Source: Gamarada debralockiae (Eukaryota; Ascomycota; Leotiomycetes; Helotiales; Hyphodiscaceae). From it: a stretch of DNA of 54,706 nucleotides. Positions 11,427-20,681 of the stretch are shown here, in pieces. The notes under the pieces are model-generated. The model saw only the letters and a list, made by a program, of their open reading frames with translations. It had not been told where the DNA came from and ran no database searches. The position numbers and the translations under genes are program-made. Position 1 is the first letter of the stretch. The number at the start of each line of letters is the position of its first letter. The DNA lies in the NCBI GenBank assembly GCA_002803225.1, contig NXFV01000683.1, forward strand, positions 1 through 54,706. Direction: 5' to 3'.

Positions 11427-12089
11427 ATGTCGCAAGTTCACAGGAAGCGGTTGAATCTTCAACAATCCTCGACACCCCGTTCGTCGCGAAAGAAAGGAAG
11501 ACCGAGCGCCGCGGCGACGCCGCCCAAGAAAGCTGCTGTAAGGAGTCCGGGAGGAAGAAAAGGGACGGGAATCCAGAAGAGAAAGGGAAGAGTCAGTATT
11601 GGTAGTGCTGTTGAGCGTGAGTTCTCCCGGCGCAAGATGGAGCACAAATCGGGAAGACTTCGGGGTGAAGAACTATGCTGATTTTATGGATTAATAGCTG
11701 GCGATCCTGTTCCTGGACGGAAGAAGCGGAGATACAGGCCTGGAACTCTGGCCTTGAAGGAAATTAGGAGATATCAGGGCTCGACGGATCTTTTGCTGTT
11801 GAAACTACCTTTTTCTAGACTAGTAAGTCCCCGCAATGATGGCATGGAATACTGGCTGACGGTTCGAAAATAGGTCCGTGAGATTGCTATAACTATGCGA
11901 CCAGCTGGACTAGATATGCGTTGGCAGTCACAAGCTATTCAGGCCTTGCAAGAAGCTTCCGAGGCGTTTTTGGTGCATCTTTTTGAAGACACGAATCTTT
12001 GTGCAATACATGCAAAAAGAGTAACGATCATGCAAAAAGATATACAACTTGCGCGTAGGATCAGGGGTGCTTGGGGTGGATTGGGTTGA
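11427..12089 (+). CDS. cenH3: centromeric histone H3 variant (CENP-A/CenH3)
   Basis: Three exons, 11427-11616, 11698-11822 and 11874-12089, give 176 residues. The protein replaces H3 in centromeric nucleosomes and marks the site of kinetochore assembly. Residues 1-63 are a basic, Ser/Pro-rich tail unlike the canonical H3 tail. After it come the [16 protein letters not shown] entry to the fold, the alpha-N helix ([10 protein letters not shown]), LPFSRLVREI, and the highly conserved [20 protein letters not shown] with [16 protein letters not shown]. Loop 1 ([12 protein letters not shown]) is longer than in H3, a CENP-A hallmark. Introns are 81 and 51 nt with standard borders. The C terminus ends GAWGGLG, extending past the canonical H3 end. 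Identification as CENP-A rather than H3 is firm from the tail and loop 1. Confidence 0.96.
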
Positions 12090-12427
12090 AGAGAGGGCTG
12101 TGGATGGGGTGTGGCTTTTCATTTGGCGATGAAGGATTGTAAACGTATAATCACTGGGGCGTTCATGGATTGATTGGCCTGGATGATCATGGCAGGGCTT
12201 TATTGTTTGTGGCACTTGCATTGGATCATGCTACGTTGCAAACATGTCACTGCTCGGTATGAAATGTTATCAGATGGCTCTGGCAATGCAATATGCTAGC
12301 CCGTAAGATGGTGACCTGTTACTGCTCAGTATATATTTTTAACCAAAGGAAGCCATTAAACTGCACCAGAAGTATTTCTCATGCCCGTATCGCCAAGATG
12401 CAATTAACCAGACTTTTCTCCTTAAGC
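12090..12427. other. convergent 3' intergenic region
   Basis: Between the CENP-A stop (+) and the homoserine kinase stop (-). Nothing recognised apart from a stretch with repeated ATGCTA-type words. Confidence 0.4.
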
Positions 12428-13580
12428 TCAAGTATATGTTACTGTCGTCCCATCCTTTGCAGGCTCCAATAACTTCCAAGTACAATTGATGTCCTTCTTT
12501 GCAAACATGTCCAAAATCACCTCCGCAATACCATCAAAATTCTCCGTCGCCAACACCAATATTGTCGGTCCCGCCCCCGACAAACAGATCCCACAAAGCC
12601 CCGGATGAGACTTCGGTGTAACAGACATCAGGATCTCCGGCAGCCCAGGAATAAGACCTTTCCTATACGGCTGGTGAACCTTGTCCTGCATCGCCAAATA
12701 GATCTGCTCAGCATCGGGTGGACTCCTTCCCAATGCTGATGGCAGCAGCGCTATCCTCTGCAAATTGAAGACAACATCTGCTCTTGTATACGATGTTGGT
12801 AACACACTTCGCGCTTTTGCTGTTGCTACCTCGAATTGCGGGATGATGGCTATGGCTTTGATCTCATTCGCCCAAGGAAACTTCAAGTAATGGCCAATTC
12901 CAACTGGTGGCTCGGGTGGATTGAAACCGGTGTCTAGTCCTCCTGCTGGTTCAGGGAGGACCTCACTGAGGGGAATCTCCTTTCTTTCCGTATCTTCAGG
13001 ACTCAGATCATTCAGATAGGTTCCAACGAAACCGCCGTATAGCGCTGCTGCAACATTATCTGGATGACGTTCTGCAAATTGTTAGGAGCGATCTTCAATG
13101 AAGGAGGAGGAGACACACCTATCATCAAACAATAATCCAACATCCTCGCCTTGGTCAACCCAAGCTTGCCCACCTCATTCCCCAGCACCACGCCCGCCAC
13201 CACCGCTGCGCCAGAAGATCCAAGTCCTCGCCCTAGAGGAATGGGATTTATGATATGAACTCGCGTTTCTGCCGGGAATGAGCGTATTTTGTGACATCGA
13301 AGGACGTAGAGGGCTGTCCTCGTGATCAAATTGTTGTCTGCGCTCAATGGTACCTCTTCTACGCCTTCACCCTCATAGGTGATTACGCAATTGAGGGGGC
13401 TTTCGGATTTTTGGTCTATGATTGAGACTCGTAGCTCGAGCCATATTGAGAGCGCGAGGCCGATTACGTCGAATCCTGGGCCTATGTTTGCAGAGGAACA
13501 AGGTACTTCTGTTGTGTGTGTCAGTGACGGGTTTAGTCACGCTTGGAGTGGGAGGTTTAATACTGACTTATGGTGATCAT
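12428..13580 (-). CDS. THR1: homoserine kinase (threonine biosynthesis)
   Basis: Three exons on the minus strand, 13580-13568, 13508-13119 and 13071-12428, with introns of 59 and 47 nt, give 348 residues. The enzyme phosphorylates L-homoserine, the step before threonine synthase. It is a GHMP kinase: the N-terminal motif KVPCSSANIGPGFDVIG lies at 5-21, the ATP-binding glycine/serine loop PLGRGLGSSGAA at 95-106, ERHPDNVAAAL follows the second splice, and the C-terminal GICLSGAGPTIL loop lies at 295-306. The first exon holds only 13 nt (MITI plus one base). I accept it because it brings the conserved KVP start directly into frame with a clean GTCAGT...ACAG intron. No lesions. Confidence 0.95.
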
Positions 13581-14465
13581 TGTGAGAGGGTTTGATCAAT
13601 TGCATGAGGGGGCTTGCAAGGAAATAAGGGGGAAGAGATGGGAAGAGCGGTATGTATGTCACACTTTGGATTTTTGTAACCTTTCCACGGCGACAAGGTT
13701 TTCTTCAGCCTTGCAGCGTCACAATTTTTAGCGCCCGATCTCGCCCAGCCCTCTTGCCCGTGGGATACGGTAGGATGTTACGCTCACTTGGTCGTAAACA
13801 TCAAAGACAGGTCGAATATTCTTAGAGAGCATCCTTTCCAGACCGATTAGATGCCAATTGGACTTCTTTGCTTGATCAATTGGATGACTTGTCCTCTGTG
13901 TTTGAGGATTGGACCTTAGGTTCTAACTTAGTCGTTCAATCAGCGTGATGAGCTCCTCCCTAGACTTAAGCGATAACCCCTGAATCACGGCGAGTACATG
14001 AGAGATCGGAACTCTAGGTAAGTTTCTGTCTACCTTGGACTAGCAAGTTAGGAGTTAGATTACTTGATTACCTCTGCTCTATCTAATCCTTCAATTAGCC
14101 TTGAGTATTTAAGCAGCTTAGGTCCTGAAAAGCTCTCTCCTTAATTGAGCAATTCAACGAAGGAGTGCTCTCTCCGTAAACCCCACCTAAACCCCTTTAT
14201 GCAGTCGAACGATTGAATTTCTACACCTCTTATTTGCTTGAGATGTTATATTTCCAATCATTCTTTATCATTGAACGATTTGGACGTGGGGTTTCGTACT
14301 CGACTGGGTCTCAGAATATGGCTAAAAAGCCTCAATTGCCGGCCGGACTGTGCCCCTCCAATTTACCCCGCCAAATTTTCTCTCTCAGCCAGCCCTCAAA
14401 TTTTCAAATCTTATGAACGATTTACCTTGAATCGTTCATTGCGTGTCAACGATTCAAAAACAGCC
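13581..14465. promoter_or_regulatory. divergent promoter region of homoserine kinase and ADE5,7
   Basis: This 885-bp region separates two amino-acid/purine biosynthesis genes transcribed outward. Its ADE5,7-proximal end holds five copies of the recurrent octamer GAACGATT (14207, 14273 and 14415 on plus, 14430 on minus, with a near copy at 14447). Two of them, 14413-14422 and 14430-14439, form a perfect 10-bp inverted repeat with a 7-nt spacer, 26 bp before the ADE5,7 ATG. This could be a transcription factor dimer site or a small hairpin element; the function is inferred only from position and symmetry. Confidence 0.5.
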
Positions 14466-17276
14466 ATGGAACCAATCCGGATACTCCTCGTGGGGAACGG
14501 CGGGCGAGAACATGCATTGGCATGGAAATTAAGCCAATCCCCTCTCGTGGAATCGATTATTGCAGTCCCTGGGAATGGAGGAACAGCGACGTGCCCAAAG
14601 GTCTCGAATGTTGAGGGAAGAGCAGATGACTACCCGGGTCTGGTAGCACTGGCCCAAAAGCATAACGTGAACTTGGTAGTCCCTGGTCCAGAAGCTCCTT
14701 TGGTCGATGGCATTGAAGGCTATTTCAAAGCAGGTGAGTTGGTTTGAACGATTCCAGAAGGCCGCTTCAGGGATTGGACTCCTCTGTCCATGTCCTTGAA
14801 TTTGGCCATTCAAATAAAATGAGTGACCACAATTTGATGGCTCAGATGGTTTAAGTAATCACAGCATAGATCTCTCAGACGGCTTGAACAATTGCTAACC
14901 CTTTGGTTTCTATAGTTGGCATTAGATGTTATGGACCTTCCAAGCTCGCCGCACGCATGGAGGGAAGCAAGACTTTCTCGAAAGACTTCATGAAGAAATA
15001 CAATATTCCTACCGCCGCCTACAAGAACTTTTCGAATTACGAAGATGCGAAGAAATACCTCGACAGCATCGATCATAATGTTGTACTCAAGGCAAGCGGA
15101 TTGGCAGCAGGGAAGGGCGTGATCATCCCGACGACGAAGCAGGAGGCACAAGACGCTTTGAGGGAGATTATGTTGGACAAGGAATTTGGCTCGGCTGGAG
15201 ATGAGGTTGTCATTGAGGAGTTCTTGGAGGGCGACGAACTCAGTATTCTGAGCTTCTGTGACGGATATACGATCCAATCATTGCCTCCAGCTCAAGACCA
15301 CAAGAGGATCTTCGATGGAGATCAGGGCCCCAATACAGGTGGGATGGGATGCTATGCACCTACGAATATTGCAACGACGCAGCTTATCGAGGAGATCGAG
15401 CGTACAGTTCTTCAGCCGACTATCGATGGTTTCATACAAGAACGTATGCCTTTCCGCGGCACCCTTTTCACTGGTTTGATGATCACAAAGAACGGTCCTA
15501 AGGTTTTGGAATACAACGTTCGATTTGGCGATCCCGAGACACAGACTCTCCTGCCCCTCTTGAGTCAGGATACAGATCTCGCAGAGATCATGGTTGCTTG
15601 TACTGAGGGTTGGCTTAAGGCCGTCAATGTTAAGGTCGATGCGAAATCCAGTGCAACGGTTGTTGTGGCCGCAGGCGGATACCCTGGTTCATATTCGAAA
15701 GGCACTCCAATGAAAGTCAGCTCTTCTCCTGCCGAGACTAACTTTTTCCACGCTGGTACCATCATTAAGGGTGGCCAGCTGCAGACATCCGGGGGCCGTG
15801 TGATTGCTGCTCAAGCAGTAGCGGAGAATCTCGAGCAGGCTGTGAAGAAGGCGTACACAGGAGTTGGTTTTATCGACTTCGAGAAAATGTTCTACCGCAA
15901 GGATATCGCACACCGAGCACTCAAGCCAAAGGCTTCGACCAAGGAGGCTCTTACCTATGCCTCAGCTGGTGTAGATATCGATGCTGGCAACGAGTTTGTA
16001 GGGCGAATTAAGAAGGCCGTGGCCTCGACAAAACGAGCAGGTGAGCTATCTTCCGTTTATGAAGCTTATCCATGGGTATATGAATCTTTCAAGTGGATTG
16101 AACGATTACTGGATCGGAATTTCCCAAGTGGAGCGAACCATTCCTAACCCCTGAAATGTAATGAGATCACAGTCTCAAAGAAGCCAACAATTGAGAATCC
16201 CCAGACTCTCCGAATTACAATCCTTCAAATAAAGCGAGTGATCGCGTATTTCAGGGCTGTTATGAATTACAATATTTTAGATGAAGTGAACGACTACTGA
16301 CTCCTGAATCTCCACAGGTGCGGATGCAGAAATCGGCGGATTTGGCGGAGAAGTGGATTTGCACCAAGCTGGCTACACCAACGCTCCCATTATGGTCGGT
16401 GCTATCGACGGCGTAGGAACAAAGCTCATGATTGCCCAAGCAATGAAGAAGCATGACACCGTCGGTATCGATCTAGTAGCCATGAACGTCAACGACCTTG
16501 TTGTCCAAGGCGCCGAACCACTCATGTTCTTAGACTACTACGGCTGTAGCCGATTGAATCTCGAGAACGGCGCTGCGTTTGTGGAGGGAGTAGCCGCAGG
16601 GTGCAGAGATGCTAATTGTGCGCTCGTGGGTGGCGAGACTGCGGAAATGCCTGGCATGTATCAGAAAGACGATTATGATGCTGCTGGAGCTGCTATTGGT
16701 GCAATGTCGAAAGAGCACAGACTACCCCGTTTAGAGTCTATGGCCGAAGATGATGTACTGATTGGCTTGGCTTCTAACGGCGTTCATTCCAATGGGTTCT
16801 CTTTAGTGCGCAGAATCATTACAAGAGAGAGCATCTCTTACAACGATGCTGCTCCTTGGGATGCATCAATGAGCGCTGGCCTGAGTTTGCTGACACCCAC
16901 GAAGATTTATGTTCGTCCATTACTGGCAGTCATCAAAAAGAAGCTTGTCCTCGGTCTATCACACATCACTGGTGGCGGCTTGACTGAGAACATCCCACGA
17001 ATGCTTCCTCCTCATCTAGCAGCCGAAGTCGATGTATCAGCCTGGCAATTACCAGCGGTCTTCAGGTGGTTGAAGCAGGCGGGTAATGTTACTTCGACGG
17101 AAATGGGCCGAACTTTCAATACTGGTATTGGTATGGTGGCGGTTGTGAACAAGGAAAACGTTCAGCAAGTCATCACCGAACTTACTGCTTCTGGTGAGAA
17201 GGTCTATACCATCGGTAAACTTGTACCTAGGGCGACGGAGGGTTGTGTCCTTAAGAATCTGGCATCGTGGGATTAG
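14466..17276 (+). CDS. ADE5,7: bifunctional GAR synthetase / AIR synthetase (purine biosynthesis)
   Basis: Three exons, 14466-14733, 14916-16040 and 16318-17276, give 783 residues, the normal size of the fungal fusion. The N-terminal half (about 1-430) is phosphoribosylamine-glycine ligase: ILLVGNGGREHALAW at the start, an ATP-grasp domain with LKASGLAAGKGV, and NTGGMGCYAPT. The C-terminal half (about 465-783) is phosphoribosylformylglycinamidine cyclo-ligase with GAIDGVGTKL, the GGETAEMPGMY loop and SHITGGGLTENIPRML. Both enzymes act in cytosolic IMP synthesis. Introns of 181 and 277 nt are longer than its neighbours' and each carries a copy of the recurrent octamer (14746-14753 and 16100-16107). 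The second intron sits exactly at the domain boundary (KRAG|ADAEIGGFGG). Both catalytic halves look intact. Confidence 0.97.
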
Positions 17277-17598
17277 ATACCTGGCATGGCGTTTGGACAA
17301 ACAAAAGTGTGGTTCTAAGATGGAATTTGAGCATAAATGGAGACTTTCAGGGGTGGTGTACCTCAATTAGCGTTGAGTAGCTTTCGATACTTTACACAGC
17401 AAAGCGTTTGTTATTGAAAACTACTCCACTCTTCATGCTCTAAGTCTCCGCCAGTTATGGGATTGGCCAAGTAGGCCCTTTTGTCCGAATGCCAATGAAT
17501 TGGCCAACATGGGAAATCATCTCCAAACGATCACAGCCACACTCACCGGTAGTGCTGTGTGAAATCATACTCAATACTCGATGTTTTCTGAGAGCCAG
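17277..17598. other. convergent 3' intergenic region
   Basis: Between the stops of ADE5,7 (+) and the FAD monooxygenase (-). Nothing recognised. Confidence 0.4.
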
Positions 17599-19081
17599 TC
17601 AGCTTGATTTTGGTCCGAAAGCTGCATTTTGTGGACAAACCAGTAGAAATGCCTTTGTGGCCTCATCATCTCCTTCCAGCTCTTTCAATATGCCCAAAAA
17701 CTTGTCAGTTTCCAGCACAGTGTTCGGGTCCGACTTCGCTATACGATTCATATTCTTCAAACTCCTCCCATCCACGAATTTCAAGAACTTGTCTCTCCTA
17801 ACCTCCGCATAGATATCAAGAATCTCATCTCCTACTCGCCCATCGTAAAGACCAATGAGACAGTCAGCAAGACCGCCGACATCAAGAACCCCTGACATGC
17901 ATCCATACCCACCGAAAGGGTTACAGACATGAGCAGCATCAGCGGCCAAGAGGACTCTGCCAACTCTCATCTTATCGACACATCGATTGTGGATGCGGAA
18001 CTGGTCGGTCTGGGTCACTTTGTAGTCACCGGGTTTTGGATGGCCGGGCAAGAGTTTTTCGAAAGCTTTTTTTCGTCGTTCGATATATTCCTCGTCCGAA
18101 AACCCTGGAGCATCGCCGTAGGTTACACGCCAGAGACCCCCTATTTTTCGCTTCGCTATCAAGCCCCAGAACTCGGGATCAATCTGTTCAGGATCCATGT
18201 CAACGTGTCTTCTCTGAAAACCTTCAACATAATCTAGGAGCTGTGAGACCTGTTTGGCAGCAGAATTATCTCCAAAATCCGCGAGAACGGGAAGAAATAA
18301 ATTGGAAGATCTCCAGAATACGAACCATATAGTTTCCTCCATCCCATCCATGTTTTTCGAACCCGTCATACCAGACCTATCACATGTCAGAAACATACAA
18401 GTCTGTGACTGGAGGCACCTACGTTCTGAACAAGCAGACGACAATCGAAAGTCTGACCAGGCCAGTTACGCCCAAACAATACCTTCCTCACCGTACTACT
18501 TCCTCCATCACACCCAATCACGAAATCAGCCTCGAATCTCGTCTTCTCCCCGTCCTTAACTTCGACGTCCACCCAAGCCTTTCCTTCATCCTGGCCAACA
18601 TCAACCACCTTATGATTGAATTTCACATCAATTAACCCTTTCCCCCTTTCCACACAATGCCTATATATAATCTGCAAGATGTCATTGAGCGGTAAGATCG
18701 TCATCCGATCAGGATGGCCTTTGACAACAGACAGATCGATCCCAGTAAGTCGCTCATGATCGCTGACTCGACGCCAGCATATGCCTGGGAAGCTATCAAT
18801 GCTTACAGCACGGATGTCGTCGAGAATTCCGGCACGACGGAAGATCTTGGTTGCTGGAACTCCATACTGAGTAGCGCGAAGTCGCTCATCAAGGCGATCC
18901 CATGCTTCGAGCACGGTGGAGGGAATACCGTGCTGTGAGAGTAGGAGAGCGAGAAGTAGACCTGCTGGGCCAGCACCCACGATAAGAATCTGAATAGACC
19001 CATTAGCGACAAGTTATTCCGATTTCCGAAGTGGGGGTAAATATGCTGGCTGACTTTTTCAAATGGTTGTTTGGAACCCAT
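17599..19081 (-). CDS. FAD-dependent aromatic-ring-type monooxygenase (phenol hydroxylase family)
   Basis: Four exons on the minus strand, 19081-19055, 18989-18423, 18376-18326 and 18183-17599, give 409 residues. The fold is the class A flavin monooxygenase: GAGPAG dinucleotide motif at 14-19 after a nine-residue first exon, the GCDGG (DG) motif at 168-172, and the second FAD motif around Asp297 (LLAADAAH, with Ala in place of the usual Gly of GD) followed by NPFGGYG. Exon 3 holds just 17 codons and restores the YDGFEKHGWD-type segment that precedes GLWRVTYGD. Its downstream intron (142 nt) uses a weak GTTCGT donor and stays open in the exon-4 frame, so the model there is less sure. The C-terminal thioredoxin-like domain of full-length phenol hydroxylases is absent. 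The substrate is unknown. Confidence 0.82.
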
Positions 19082-20381
19082 AACTACTTAATTTCACAGT
19101 TGTGAGGTCAAAGAAGAGCATTTTTTGCTTGAATGCAACAACCTCACATGTTGAAGTGGTACTTATAAATAAGGTCTGAAATAGCGGAATCCAGTCCGCC
19201 TTACATACACGATGAGTATGTCTCCAGCTTACCACACTTCTAAGCACCAGCAGCCGAGTAAGCATGCCGGGCACTCACTTTGAGCATCTACCAACCGGGT
19301 TGTATTTACGGCAATTCGATATCCAATCAAACAAGTATTTCACGATAGTTTTGGACTTCAAAGCCTACAAGATACCCGCATTAATTGCTTTATAAGAGCC
19401 TATATCATCGTCCGTTGTTAACATAAGTGAGGGGTAACTCTCGATCACGGGACCCATCTCCTATATTGATTTTCTTCGTGTGTAGATGTGACATCCAGGG
19501 GTAGGACGGTATGTGCACGAGAAGAACATCAAAATCAGCCTCTTTTCTCAGTTGAACTTCACGTGTCGACAGCACTCCTTTCCACTCTAGTTTTAATACT
19601 TCGGTAAATCGTGGACGTTTTATAGGTAATTCGTAAACCGTCAGTATCTAAGTGCTCTAGTTGGCCTAGTTATTGCGACTTACGCGAATTTTCGTGTACG
19701 GTGGTGTTAGTAAGCCACAAGAGAAGGCCCCTGTCGAAGTGTCACATCTACACGCGAAGAGATAGAGGTTCTATCTCTTTCTTGATCTTCGTCGGGAATA
19801 GACAACCGTTAAATTTGACTCCTAATTGCGACATCAGCAAGTAAGAATCCACTATTATCGAGACAGATCAGTGAAGAATGTACGCCAAACGAGGTATGTA
19901 AAGTGAAATGTGCCTCGGATCTCTTGGGCTATGCTTAGAGCTGGCTTCCTCTATATATACACCATACATTTTCCAGAGTTTTGCATTAAAAACTATCGAG
20001 AATTATATCCACTACACTAGCATTTCTTACATTTTTATCCAAATTAGTACTGGACTCAGGGGTATCACGTGCTGGGTCACATGGTCATGTGTGGGCACGT
20101 GGGAGTGCGTCAGTGAATGGTTGCCAGGGCTGCTAAGCGAGCACCAGCGCCCCTAGCAGATATTTGTGGGAGTAGCAGAAGACCTAGACCTCTTTTCCTT
20201 TCCTCCTTAGCTTTGAATAGTCGTAATTGAACCTATTCTCCTGCGCCTCTCGGCCCCTGAATTTGGGTTCGTGACAATCAGGACCTTAGCATTCTCCTTT
20301 AGGCTTAGCTTCATTGAACGTATCTATGGTTCTTGCAACCTTACGATTCTGAGCTCTTTAGATATCAATATATTCATGGAT
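19082..20381. other. gene-poor region with repeat-like pieces
   Basis: No supported gene. It contains the 286-bp inverted-repeat segment at 19474-19759 listed separately, and a TGTCAC...GTGACA-bounded stretch (19740-20276) that could be an old solo LTR. Sequence around 20060-20110 is rich in CACGTG-like words. Confidence 0.4.
19474..19759. mobile_element. candidate MITE-like element with 20-bp terminal inverted repeats
   Basis: The left end CTTCGTGTGTAGATGTGACA (19474-19493) and the right end TGTCACATCTACACGCGAAG (19740-19759) are reverse complements with a single mismatch. The 246 bases between them have no open frame of note. A short hairpin (AGAGATAG, 5-nt loop, CTATCTCT) sits right after the right end. 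Size and structure fit a non-autonomous DNA transposon. I see no obvious target-site duplication. Alternatively the two ends may be the starts of two LTRs in opposite orientation. Confidence 0.4.
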
Positions 20382-20681
20382 TTACCTCAATTGATTGTCT
20401 GATTCGACATCTTCTTGGCATAAGTCGTCTGATTTCATACGGCGTCTTTTCGACCGAGAACGGTGTGAGTTCGCGTACTCCAGATGATATCTCTTCGCGC
20501 CAGAATGCCGCAGGTGTATTAGCGAGATAGCAGCCGATTGAATCTGAACATTTTATCAGTATTTTAGCTATTGAGCTTTCAGATCGCAAGTACTTACCTT
20601 AGACGCTTCTGAACCTTTGTTGTATACCGTGCAGGCAAAATCTGCCTCTGCCTTGTGGAGATGAGTTTGAACCAGAGGCAT
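20382..20681 (-). CDS. possible tiny two-exon gene of unknown function
   Basis: On the minus strand an ATG at 20681 opens 28 codons (20681-20598), then a textbook 54-nt intron (GTAAGT donor, TACTGAT branch-like sequence, TTCAG acceptor), then 53 codons to a TAA at 20382. The product would be 81 residues, polar and basic at the end, with no recognised domain, signal peptide or membrane segment. The intron is the main support. The region is gene-poor and repeat-like, so it may be a remnant of a larger decayed gene or chance. Confidence 0.25.

Noticed and set aside
14238..14465. In-frame open extension upstream of the ADE5,7 start
   Set aside because: It has no ATG (it opens at TTG) and reads unlike any GARS N terminus; MEPIRILLVG fits the family start.
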